Positions 11,581 through 21,729 of a stretch of DNA of 64,000 nucleotides are shown piece by piece (within the stretch, counting starts at the first letter, position 1; the number at the start of each line of letters is the position of its first letter). The stretch spans positions 18,829,976 to 18,893,975 of the forward strand of contig NC_036456.1 of NCBI RefSeq assembly GCF_002775205.1. The letters are read 5' to 3'. The translations under genes and the position numbers were made by a program. The notes under the pieces were generated by a model that saw nothing but the letters and a program-made list of their open reading frames with translations, did no database searches and was not told the DNA's origin. This DNA comes from Xiphophorus maculatus (taxonomy: Eukaryota; Chordata; Actinopteri; Cyprinodontiformes; Poeciliidae).

Positions 11581-11942
11581 TATTTCTGTGATTGGATCAA
11601 CGAGAGGGATTGAAACCACGGGTCATGATTAAAATAAAATGATATATATATATTTTTAAACCTAATTAAAACGCCAGTGTTAAAGATCTTACTTGTAGGA
11701 GAATCGATGATGAACTGAATGGATGATAGGAGAAAACAACGCAGCTGTTTTTAAAACTGAAAGCAAAGGTCAAGTTATATGGGTCATAAGCAAATAAAAA
11801 AAAAACCCAGGAGGAAGAGAAACATTTGCTGACAGCCACAAGCAGCTGTCAGTAAACCGGCTTGGTCACATTAAGTGGTCACATACAAAACTTGTATGTT
11901 GACAGTCAAGATCCATCAGTCAAGATCCAGCAAACAATAGAA

Positions 11943-11978
11943 AGTTTCACTTTCTGTTGTTTCTAAAGTTTCACTTTC
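11943..11978. promoter_or_regulatory. Tandem perfect ISREs shared by divergent genes D and E
   Basis: AGTTTCACTTTC occurs at 11943-11954 and again at 11967-11978. Read on the minus strand each is GAAAGTGAAACT, a perfect interferon-stimulated response element, and the two starts are 24 bases apart. They lie about 200 bases upstream of the non-coding first exon of D (donor near 11689, minus strand) and about 200 bases upstream of that of E (donor at 12230). A weaker AAAACTGAAAG lies nearer D at about 11753-11763. Confidence 0.75.
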
Positions 11979-12320
11979 TGTTGTTTGCTTATGTCAATAC
12001 TAAGTGACTGAAAGGAGTGCTTGACAACTGCACATACTGTATGTGTCAGCTTATGAGTTTAGCTCTCCAACAATCCTGAACAGAATGAAAAGGATGGATG
12101 AAGCACTTTTTATTAGTTAAATTAAATGGTAAATTAGACGGTTTTTACAGGAGAACTGATCAAACCAGAGCGGCCTAACCTGTTTGCATCTCGGCATCTA
12201 TGGTGGACGTATTTTCAACCACCTAACAGGTAAGATCATTAAAGCTGTAAATTAATATTTAAGCTACAAAACTTTAGTTCGATTTTAAACTTGTTTTTTT
12301 AAAGAATTTTAACAGAAATC

Positions 12321-13819
12321 ATGGCAGAAGCTGCAGGCAGACGATGGACTGTTATGAGAGTCATCAAATATCTGTTCCTCATCCTGACTCTGCTGTTTCT
12401 CCTTTACATCGGAAAGATACTCATATTTAACAACCCTGTGGTAAACAGCTTTTAAATATTCATTTCTTTCAAATCCATAATGTCTAAATGCACCTAATGC
12501 TCCTTCATGCATCTTCAGTTGACTTGTTTGTATGCTTTTGCTCATTTCAGGACATGTTGAAGGAAAGTTTTAAGGCGTTGTTAGAGGAATCAGTCAAGAT
12601 GAACGTGGGTCTTTTTTTTTTGTTCACATGTTGGCTGTGTTTCCTGCATGTGTTACAGTACAAAACTGCTGTGCATGTTGTGTCTATAATTTGATATGAA
12701 GTGAAGTGTCTATAAACTAGTGCAACAGCAGCAGTAAAAACATTCCTGTAATTTTAAAAGTTTTATTTTGTGCCATTAGAAAGAAGAGCAAAGTAGGCTT
12801 GAAACTCTTTCAAGACTTCTGGATGATGCAAAGTCCATGAAAACCAAGGAAGAGCTGGTAAATTCTTATTTAAATAAATTATGTAAATGGTTTATTTGAA
12901 AGTCACGTGTACAATTTGTGAATCTCCTTTCTGGTCAGTGACCATTCATGCTTAGTTTTGATTTGATTCAGTAAGTCATCAGACTTTTTTTTTTTGAAAA
13001 CCTGTAGGAAACTACTTTCTCCATGCTTCCAAATTGAGTGCTACGACAGAAAAATACTTTCTTTTTGTTTCTTTAAAAATGTTGTTGCTTTGTAACTTGC
13101 ATTGTTTTGTAATAAACCAAATCATAACATTTTATGATAATGATCAGTTTAAATAAACATTGGATTTGTATGCTAATAGTAACCGGCCTTAATAATAACC
13201 CTCGTTTCTGTATAAGAAATATATTGTTTATTGTTGTTTTATGTGAGGATCCCAATGACTCCACACAATATGACAAACAACGTTTGAGACTCAATTCTTT
13301 CCAAATTCCTTATTCTTGCTAAATGTAAACAGGGTTTGTTACACCAATGTAAGTACATTCTCACAAATATTCTTTCTCTGGTAAATTTCAGGAGATATTC
13401 AAGCAGACCCTCAGGAAAGCAGTGAATGAAGCGTTTGAACAAGAGGTGGGTTATGTTGCCTTTATGATGCTCAAAAGCTACCTGACTGGTAAACAAAAAC
13501 TGCACTTACTGTAAAACATCTGACTTCTTTTGTCTTCCTACAGACTGAAATGAAGTACAGAATTGCAGCCTCTATTGAACAGTTCAATGACAAGATAAAG
13601 GAGCTTAATCCCAGTCTGGAAATCGTGAAACGGGGATCAAAAACAGATCCAACAGCAAAGCGACTGGTGACAGTGGTGGAGCGTGCCATGAGAAGAGTGG
13701 AGGCCTTCTTAGAGCTGAGATGGTGGGCCTTTGCTGAAGGAGCAAAGTACACTGAAGAAAATCAGAATTACATTTCAAATGCTTTAAAATCCCAACGGGA
13801 TCAACATGATGAGCTGTAG
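12321..13819 (+). CDS. Cluster gene E, subgroup 2: 193-aa helical protein ending HDEL
   Basis: Five phase-0 coding exons: 12321-12440 (40 codons), 12551-12604 (18), 12780-12857 (26), 13392-13445 (18) and 13544-13819 (91 plus stop). The start MAEAAGRRW follows an acceptor at 12313-12315; a non-coding exon ends at 12229. Exon 1 has a strongly hydrophobic core (YLFLILTLLFLLYIG) that could be a cleaved signal or a signal anchor. Exons 2-4 are charged helices, with RKAVNEAFEQE paralleling KAVNEAYEQK in C. The last exon is a long amphipathic helix region ending DQHDEL. HDEL is a classical ER-retrieval signal, so an ER-lumen location is predicted. AATAAA at 14053-14058 is a likely poly(A) signal. 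The tandem ISREs lie upstream. Family function is unrecognised. Confidence 0.8.
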
Positions 13820-14575
13820 CCACTGACGGCTTCCTGTCCTTTGTTTAATTCAAAATCTGTAATGGCAAGACTGGCTTAATGTTTTATTGAGTAAATCAGG
13901 TTTAAGTTTATCTAAAAACCTTTATATCTCACAACTTGATGCTTTAAGATATACAATTTCTACATTTTAAAACTTTTTTTGTTTTAAACTGTTTGATGTT
14001 CTTTAACTAATGATTCATTTTGTACACAGATGAGTTAAAACCCTAAAGCCCAAATAAAAACAAAATGGATTATTTGGAAGTTATTTCTATTTTGTTCTAA
14101 TGTGTAAATGCTGTATTAAGACTTATACAACATTTAAAAGAAGAAAATAAATTACTTTTCTTTGCTCTGTGTCACTCCATCCTGTTATCTGTTTGAGCTC
14201 ACAGTTTCTGAAAACTATTTTTCTGAATAATGAAAATCTTTTTCTTGTTGCAAACAGTACTAATTTTTCACCACAAATTTCATTTTCTCCATTATTTAAA
14301 TGTAACTCTATGTATCGCACCATTTTTAGAAAGTAACTGTAGATCTTCTAACGGGCATCTGAACATGTGAGCAGTTTTCAGCTTCAAATAGAGCTTGTGT
14401 GGTTTGGTGATTTGTGGTTGCATTAGGTTTGGTGAAATGTGGAGAAAAAGAAACATGAAACTGAACATAAGTTAGACTAAATTTATTGTTGGTAATTTTG
14501 AAGAATACAGGAGGATTTTATAAAAGAGAAATCACTTCAGTGAGACAGAGCTGAGACGCTGACAGAACATAACAT

Positions 14576-15217
14576 TTACATATTTTTTTTGTCTGCTAGG
14601 TTTGTTACAAGAGTTTCCAGTTGTGTCAGCTTCTCTGTACTGTTCTTGATATTTGCAGCTTGATTCAGCAGCTCTTTAATTGCAAAACCTTTCATTTGCT
14701 CCAGGAAGTCGATTATCTCTTTCACGATTTCTAGCAAAAAATGTGGCACTTTTCCCATCAGCGTTTCCACCAAACTGTTCAATATCTGTGTGACATCATC
14801 CATAATCCCAGGGATGAAATTAAGGTCAACTGTGTTAATTGCCTGAATGGAAAATAAAAACACCAGCAGCTTTTTAAACGAGGTGACATTTAAAGTGTTG
14901 ATTTTTATTTTAAAAAGTTGTTTTGCTTACTTTTCTCCTGGCGGCATTATGTTGCAGTTTCTGAATGTTTCTTCTTATTTCTCTCTGCAAATTGAGTGAT
15001 TATTTAAAATCAGAAGTAAAAGATTTAACACAACAAACAACCAACAAAAGTATATGTTAAAGATTTGCTTGATGTCAAAATCTATTTCAAATTGCTTGTT
15101 TATTTTAATGAAATAAAAGTTTACCAGCTCGTCGTCGTCAATCAAAGAACTTGCAGAGCAGAGCAGAGTCAGCAGAACGAACATGAGGAAAACAGCTTTA
15201 ACTCTTAAAACGGCCAT
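14576..15217 (-). CDS. Cluster gene F, subgroup 1: 137-aa secreted helical protein
   Basis: Three phase-0 coding exons: 15217-15125 (31 codons), 14984-14931 (18) and 14842-14576 (88 plus stop). The leader MAVLRVKAVF is followed by LMFVLLTLLCSASS, then the acidic LIDDDEL just before the donor, as in B (WIDEDKL). Exon 2 is the basic helix REIRRNIQKLQHNAARRK. The last exon has two amphipathic helix blocks, an NST glycosylation sequon and the end NLADKKNM, without a retrieval signal or membrane segment. A non-coding exon ends at 15347 with donor GTATGA, the same donor wording used by G and I. F lies head to head with G, about 1.3 kb between the start codons. Secretion is inferred; function is unknown. 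Confidence 0.75.
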
Positions 15218-15472
15218 TGATCTGCTTCTAGATGAGAATACAGCCGCCGTCAGTGTTTCAATTCACACGCTCAGTGATAAAAGAAACAGTTCAGAAGTCA
15301 GAATTGCTAACAAACACGAATACATATTTAATATTTATTATCATACCTTTTTGCAGTGTGAGAATCTGTGGTTGATTCATTAAAGGTTCCTTTCCTCGCC
15401 TTCACGGTGGCAGACTCTCCGTTCAGCTGCTCGTCTTCTGTGAAAATAAAACAAAGAAAGCATCACAAACGT

Positions 15473-15484
15473 GAAACAGAAACC
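15473..15484 (+). promoter_or_regulatory. ISRE-like site upstream of gene F
   Basis: GAAACAGAAACC differs from GAAANNGAAACT only in the last base. It lies about 125 bases upstream of the splice donor of F's non-coding exon, a typical position for an interferon-stimulated promoter. Confidence 0.55.
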
Positions 15485-16219
15485 CATGGCTGTTTGTCTT
15501 ATTTAGGATTTTTGCTTTCGTTTACTGGCACGTACATCCTTCCATAGGATTTTGAGGTTTTTGCTTTTTGCAGACTTAAAAAAATAGACGTATACTGATG
15601 TTAAAATTCGAAACGTGATGAATTTTTAAAATGGTTCAAGTCAGTGAAATGCTAAAAGACATGCAGTGAAAGCGAGTCTTGCACTAATATTGCACATGCA
15701 TGCATGAATCATTCCGTAAAGTTAAAACTGCTGTTTTAAGCCAATGCAAAATGAACCACAGCAACAACAGAAAAAGACACTTTTATGTTTCCAGGTTCCT
15801 GCAGCTCATGTTCAGTTAAAGTTGCCTCCTCTATAAATGCACTATTAATGCAATAACTTTTAGCATTCCAGCTTCTAAGAACTACATTTTCTTTTGCTGC
15901 TATTTTTCTAATGCACACAAAGGCAGAGGAACAATTATTTTAGACCTATGACAAACATTTCACATCCTGCAACTTCACTCTTTGCCTTCACAGCAGGTGC
16001 CACTGACTTCTGTAAATATTTGTCTGATCATCATTTCCTGAACCGGGGCTTCAGCTTCAGTTTCTGTGCAAAGCCAAAAATTTAGTTTCTGTAAAATTTC
16101 AAATATACTCCAGTTACCAAAACAAGTAATTTGGATAAGTTTCTAGCTTTCTGAGTTTACGTTTTTGTTTTGTTTTGTGTTTTTCATACGTGGATTAAGT
16201 AGCGTTGTCACTTTAAAGT

Positions 16220-16386
16220 GAAACTGAAAAGAGCAGAACCGTCCAATCACATGCTAAGGGTGTGTTGTGTGTGTGTGTGGGTGTGTGTGTGTGTGTGTGT
16301 GTGTGACAAGCCCAGTATATTTAAAACATTTATTGTCCTTACTTTCATTTCTGCCACCTGTAGAGCAGCTCTCTCTCCAACACAAG
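16220..16386 (+). promoter_or_regulatory. Gene G promoter: ISRE, GT repeat, TATA, non-coding exon
   Basis: GAAACTGAAAAG (16220-16231) is an ISRE-like site. A GT microsatellite (about 16262-16305) separates it from a TATA-like TATATTTAAAA (from 16316). A short non-coding exon ends at 16386 (CACAAG before GTATGA). The same arrangement, nearly identical, recurs upstream of gene I, showing that promoter and gene were copied together. Confidence 0.65.
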
Positions 16387-16548
16387 GTATGATTAAACTC
16401 CCATTTGAACAAACTGGTAAAAAACATTTATCACATACTATCTGCAACAGGAAATATCATAACATAAATGCCTTACCTCTGACCTGACTCGCTGTCAAAT
16501 ATATATGTTTGTAAATATTTTTGTTTCAGAAGCAATTTCAGAGCAGTG

Positions 16549-17260
16549 ATGACAGCGTTGTCCTCGTTCAGAAGCAGAGGAGTGGCTGGGCTCAGAAAAT
16601 ATAAAGACCTTGTCTTCATGATTACTCTGCTCAGCCTGCTCTGTCCTGCAAGTTCATGGATAAGCAAGAAGGAACTGGTATACTTGTTCTTATTTTTAGA
16701 TTAGAGAACAATCATAGTTTTAAAAAGTTTATAATATATGCATGTTTTATTCCCCCTAGTTACTTTTCTTCCCTTGTAAATGTTTGTATCTTTCCTTTCT
16801 GGATTTTCAGCAAGAAATGAAGGAAAATATTCAGACGCTACAAGAAGATGCAGCAATGAGAAAAGTAAAAAAAAAAAACAACCAAACAATAACAAACAGC
16901 ATACATCTTTATAAATATAAAGTCATGGAGTGCCACAATTAATTAATTGTTATTTTAATTAATTATTTTGTTTGTTTGTTTCAGGTTGACAACAAGTTGG
17001 ACAAGGCTCTACTGACTTTGCTCCTTGAAGAAGCTACACATGCTATAGACCTTTTAACTGAATATCTTAAGAGGTCGTTACCAAAGCTTCAATTTCCCGT
17101 TGAAGAACTAAAGGACCTGAAGAAATTTCTGGTGGAAAGCCAGGATTTTATGCCAAAAAAGTTTCAGAACGAAGCCGAACAAGTCCAGCAATATGAAGAC
17201 ACACTCGCATATTTAAAGACGTTTGTATCAAATTTAGCAGAGGAGCATGTTGACTTGTAA
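16549..17260 (+). CDS. Cluster gene G, subgroup 1: 152-aa secreted helical protein
   Basis: Three phase-0 coding exons: 16549-16677 (43 codons), 16811-16864 (18) and 16985-17260 (91 plus stop). The start MTALSSFRSRG precedes the hydrophobic core LVFMITLLSLLC and a cleavage-like PASSW. Exon 2 is QEMKENIQTLQEDAAMRK, identical to that of gene I. Exon 3 begins VDNKLDKALL and ends NLAEEHVDL. HVDL only loosely resembles a KDEL-type signal and does not fit the [DENQ]-E-L pattern, so ER retention is uncertain. There are no cysteines after the leader. Gene I is a recent duplicate, about 4.5 kb away. AATAAA motifs at 17425 and 17546 are candidate poly(A) signals. Gene H faces it convergently. Function is unknown. 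Confidence 0.8.
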
Positions 17261-18002
17261 ACTGTGTAGCATAGTTCCAGACACTTTATCCCTGGGAAAC
17301 CTAATTACCCAGAACTATAAATTTACCTGGTGTCTGTTTATTGTGTTTAAGAAAACAGTTCTGATAAAATGTCTGAATCACTTTTATTGCTTTTTAAAGA
17401 ACAATGAAAAAAGAGGTGAGCTATAATAAAAAAGACCTCGATAAACTGGTAAATAAATCTTAAGCTGAAATAGATTTTAAATGAGATGCTATGTGTAAAT
17501 GCCTACAATGGGTGCTGAGTGTTTGACAAAAAAATGCAGTTGTGAAATAAAAGTATAAATAACACTCCTTTTTTCAGTGATTTTATTCAAACCCTACTGG
17601 AAGGTATATACTGTATGTATTTAATGTGTGAATCTTCACCCTCCTGGGGCAGAGGATGAATGAATGAGACCAGTAACTGTCTTCTGATCTACAACAAAAC
17701 CTTAGATTACACTTCACACTTTAAAATCTGTGACTTATTGTAATTGTGGACGCAGAAAGTTAAAATATATGTAGAAACAAACACCATAAAAATCACATCA
17801 AGAATAATTTTTATTAATTTTTTTTTAGATGTGGTAGCACTTCAACAGAAATAATGTCCTCTCCCACACAATCCAGGCTTAATACAGAACATTGATTAAA
17901 GACATATGAATAAGTCAACACAAAAATGGTTTAACAGACACATACAATCTTGTCCTGGAGTTCCCAGACCGAAAACATTCAAGTTATACATGTGTATTTA
18001 TC

Positions 18003-19093
18003 TTAAAATATCCATATTATCCAAGTATATATCCAGTAACATACTTTATACACTGCTACTATGCAAAGCAACAGCAACAGGAGAATTGTCATCATTCCAA
18101 CAGGATCATGAATGTTTTGCCGGGATTTTAAATTCTTCAATGTATATTCCAGTTTGGTTTCTGCTTCCTTTGTTTCCCCTGTAAATACGTTTTTCTTCAG
18201 CTCTAAATAATTTATAGATATCTTAAGCATTTGGTCCATACTGTCCTTCAGTGGATTTGATGAAGTTTGCATTCGCTGCCTTTTAGCAAAATATCCTGGG
18301 ACCATCATATGAAACTGTTGTGCAGTTACTGTAGTTTCAGCTTTTTTTTCTACCTGTAGGATTAAAAACCAAAAATCTAGTTTTAGTATTACAATTTAAA
18401 AAAAATATTTTGTTAATCTCTTACAAATAACTAACATCTGAATAAAATAAAGCAGACTGACCCACCTTCTGTCTGTATGCTTCATCTACAGCTTCTTGAA
18501 GATACTGCTGAAATATTTTCTGTAGAATGTGGAAATGAAAACTGGTTAGATATTTAATAAGACTCTGTTTAGGAAATACTGTTGTCTTTGTTTTAACTTT
18601 CGACAAAATAAAACCACATTACTTACAAGCTGCTTCTTGTTTGCCACAGAGCCTGCGTTGTCCAAAAGTGTTAAGATAAATTCAGTACCACTTTCATTTT
18701 CCATCTAATAAAAAAAAAAATGCTTTATCAACCAACAGTTGAGCTCTGTTTACTATTCATGTAATAAAGAGAATTTCTCAGACAGCATGTAAGCAAAAAG
18801 ACTTACAAGGAGTCTGATTCCTTCTCTTGTTTTCTGTATGCCATTCATTATCTGGTGCTAGAATTGACAAGAAACACAATACCACATTTATTCATTTACA
18901 ATTATCTAGGTACCATACATTAAACACAACATGTAAGAAAGCACCGTCTCAGTAAATGTAAAAGTCAGTTTACCAGTTGCTCATTTTGAAAATCCAGTGA
19001 CTGTCCGATGTGAACCAGAAACAGCAAGGAAACGATTCGGAAAAGGTTTTTGTTGAAGCTCAGAATCTCCCGTCTCTGTCCTGCTTCAGCCAT
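18003..19093 (-). CDS. Cluster gene H, subgroup 3: 217-aa helical protein with C-terminal membrane segment
   Basis: Five phase-0 coding exons: 19093-18974 (40 codons), 18857-18807 (17), 18704-18627 (26), 18519-18466 (18) and 18353-18003 (116 plus stop). Exon 1 begins MAEAGQRREI with the core RIVSLLFLVHIGQSL. Exons 3 and 4 (SGTEFILTLLD; LQEAVDEAYRQK) nearly match D and J. The last exon opens VEKKAET, carries a helical block (TKEAETKLEYTLKNL) and then about 30 hydrophobic residues from DPVGMMTILLLLLL to the end, rich in W, Y and I. With a cleaved leader this predicts a luminal or extracellular helical domain anchored at its C-terminus. A non-coding exon has its donor near 19220. It was duplicated to give J together with its upstream DNA. 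Function is unknown. Confidence 0.78.
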
Positions 19094-19834
19094 TATTTCT
19101 GTGATTAAAATACTTTAAGAAGTCAAGAAAAACCACAAACTGTGGTGGATTCAGTACGAAAAAAAATCAGGTTTCTAAAACTTAATTAAAATTGATGACT
19201 TTCCAGATTTAAAGATCCTACCTGTGGGTGAATCAAAGACGGACTGAATGAATAATATGAGAACACAACACAGGTTTTTTTTTAAAAAGCAAAAGACAAG
19301 TCATGTGAGTAGTAGTGTGAGAAAGGGAAGAACCGTGACCAAGAAAAACACATCTCATACCTGCATCCGGTTCGGTCACATTATTAGTGTCGACACAGAA
19401 AACGATCCAGTTTATGTAAGAACCAGGTTCAGAAGTGAAAGAAAAAATAAGACACTTAATTAACTGTCAGCGTGTTTTTTTGGACACAACATGACAACAA
19501 TGGAATATTGTAAATAAATAAGGAGAAAGTAAGCATCAATTTCACTATCAAATGATAAAGTTCAACACAAACACACATTCTCAATTGTGTGTTTATTGAA
19601 ATAAACCCACAAAGACAGCATTTCTTTTTAATTTGTGTTGTGATGTTATGGTAAACACAAACACTGTCTACTTCCTGTAATTTATTTCTCATTGAATGAC
19701 ACAATTACCCTTTAGATACACACAACAAAACAAGAAATGTATAAAAAAGTTTATTTTACATACTTTAAACATAGTAGACTTTGGAATCCAGGTCTGAAGT
19801 CACTTGGGTCATTACATGAGAAAATAAAAAAACT

Positions 19835-20010
19835 GGGAGGAAGAGAAACATTTACTGAGAACCACAACCAACTTGGCCACATTAAGCGACGAAACAGAAA
19901 ACTTGTTGTATGTTGACTGACGTTTTTGTAAGCAAGATCCAGGATCCGAAGTAAAACCAAAAAGCTTCAGTTGTTTGTTTATTATGTCAATATTAAGTGA
20001 CTGTATAAGA
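19835..20010 (-). promoter_or_regulatory. Orphan copy of the D-type promoter
   Basis: This block aligns with the D/E promoter (about 11812-12010). It shares GAGGAAGAGAAACATTT, TTGGCCACATTAAG (TTGGTCACATTAAG in D/E) and TATGTCAATATTAAGTGACT (TATGTCAATACTAAGTGACT). It keeps GAAACAGAAAAC (19891-19902), close to an ISRE, but has lost the two perfect elements of D/E. No member-type leader exon sits directly beside it other than H, which has its own non-coding exon near 19220. Confidence 0.55.
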
Positions 20011-20094
20011 TATATGAGGTGTGGTTGTAAAGTTTGCAAATGAATTACCAACAGAGTGAGATTTTGTAGACATAATGGCTTGCGGCTACACTAC

Positions 20095-20287
20095 ACTGTA
20101 AAAAACCCCCAAAACCAAAACATTTCTAATTTACGGTAAAATACCGGCAGGTGTGGTTGCCAGAATTTTACTGTAAAGATGCGGTAGAATTTTTGTTTAT
20201 ATGGTAAAATTTTTAGGAAAGTAGTAAAAACACTGCATTTATACGGCAAAATTTTGCCATAAATTAGAGATTTTTCTTTTTTACAGT
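20095..20287. mobile_element. MITE with ACTGTAAAAA termini
   Basis: The element opens ACTGTAAAAAACCCCC and closes TTTTTTACAGT, with internal TTACGGTAAAATACCGGCAG and GTTGCCAGAATTTTACTGTA. This is the wording of a very common fish miniature element. It is non-coding, and it lies between the H-side and I-side duplicated blocks. Confidence 0.7.
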
Positions 20288-20697
20288 TAATAACTAATGT
20301 CCGGTAACATATAAGTAACTGGCTATAAAAGAAAAAATAAAACAAAAAAAATAAAAGTAGTTACTTTGTCTTTATAAGACACACTGTCAGTTCTTTTGCC
20401 ATTCAAGACTTAATCGAAAAAACTATTCAACCAAACCGAACAACATTTTAGTTCCTGCAACGTCCACTGTTTACCTTCACCAAGCAGGTGTTGCTGCCAA
20501 CTGTAAATTTGTCTGATCAACATTTACTGAGACGGTGCTTCAGTTTGTAACAAAGCCAAGAATTTAGCTTTTGTAAAATTTCAAATATACTCCAGTTACC
20601 AAACAAACAAGTTTCTGTTTTCTAGTTGTCTCAGTTTACTTTTTTCTTCCTTTTGTGTTTTTTATATGTGGATTAAGTAGCGTTGTCACTTTAAAGT

Positions 20698-20867
20698 GAA
20701 ACTGAAAAGAGCAGAACTGTACTGAACGTCATCCAATCACATGCTAAGGGTGTGTGTGTGGGTGTGTGGGTGTGTGTGTGTGTGTGACAATGCCAGTATA
20801 TTTAAAACATTTATTGTCCTACCTTTCATTTCTGCCACCTGTAGAGCAGCTCTCTCTCCAACACAAG
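20698..20867 (+). promoter_or_regulatory. Gene I promoter: ISRE, GT repeat, TATA, non-coding exon
   Basis: GAAACTGAAAAG (20698-20709), a TG repeat (about 20749-20786), TATATTTAAAA (from 20797) and a non-coding exon ending at 20867 before GTATGA copy the gene G promoter. Differences are an 11-base insertion (ACTGAACGTC region) after the ISRE and a shorter GT tract. Confidence 0.65.
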
Positions 20868-21027
20868 GTATGATTAAACTCCCATTCACACAAACTGATA
20901 AAAAATTTGTCACATACTATCTGCAACAGGAAATATCATAACATAAATGCCTTACCTCTGACCTGACTCTCTGTCAAATATATATGTTTTTAAATATTTT
21001 CGTTTCAGAAGCAATTTCAGAGCAGTG

Positions 21028-21720
21028 ATGACAGCGTTGTCCTCGTTCAGAAGCAGAGGAATGGTTGGGCTCAGAAAATATAAAGACCTTGTCTTCATGA
21101 TTACTCTGCTCAGCCTGCTCTGTCCTGCAAGTTCATGGCTAAGCAAGGAGGAACTGGTATACTTGTTCTTATTTACAAATTAGAGAACAATAGTAGTTTC
21201 AAATAGTTTATCATGTACATTTGTTGTTTTTTCCCTAGTTATTTTATTTCCTTTGCAACTTATTGTAAATGTTTGTATCTTTCCTTTCTGGATTTTCAGC
21301 AAGAAATGAAGGAAAATATTCAGACGCTACAAGAAGATGCAGCAATGAGAAAAGTAAATAAAATACACCACACAAATCTTTATAAAGTCATGGAATGCAC
21401 AATGAATACATTTGATTATTTATTTGAATTTTTGTTTGTTTCAGCTTGCCAACAAGTTGGACATGGAGCTCCTTTCTTTAGTCCTCAAAGAAACTAGGGA
21501 TATTCTAGACATTGAGAGTGAAATTCTTCATCGGTTATTTTCAGGTTATCTATATCCCGTTGGAGAATTAAGCGACATGAGAAGTTTCCTGGTAAAAAGA
21601 CATACTTTTTTGACAAAAAAGTTCCAAAATGAAGCCGAACGGGTGAAAAAATATGAAGACACACTCGCAAATATGGAGACGTTTGTAGCAAACTTAGCAG
21701 AGAAGCATGTTGACTTGTAA
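21028..21720 (+). CDS. Cluster gene I, subgroup 1: 152-aa secreted helical protein, recent copy of G
   Basis: Three phase-0 coding exons: 21028-21156 (43 codons), 21300-21353 (18) and 21445-21720 (91 plus stop), the same sizes as G. The leader differs from that of G at only a few residues (GMVGLRKYKD against GVAGLRKYKD; WLSKEEL against WISKKEL) and exon 2 is identical. The last exon is much more diverged: it begins LANKLDMELL, changes the middle (RLFSGYLYPVGEL), and keeps the distal KKFQNEAE and YEDTLA blocks. The end is NLAEKHVDL. This uneven divergence suggests change concentrated in the helical domain. It is convergent with J. Function is unknown and secretion is inferred. Confidence 0.8.
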
Positions 21721-21729
21721 TATGTGTAG

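Noticed and set aside
11943-11978. The two AGTTTCACTTTC units as a CRISPR-like or satellite repeat
   Set aside because: There are only two copies, and the wording is an exact ISRE. A regulatory reading explains them better.
12321-13819. Idea that the five-exon phase-0 genes are fish type I interferons or other helical cytokines
   Set aside because: The 54-78-54 base exon pattern, lack of cysteines after the leader, HDEL/HEEL or membrane tails and coiled-coil-like composition do not fit interferon or IL-10/IL-22-type genes.
16549-21720. HVDL ends of G and I as true ER-retrieval signals
   Set aside because: They do not fit the [KRHQSA]-[DENQ]-E-L pattern. They are kept only as a possibility in the findings.
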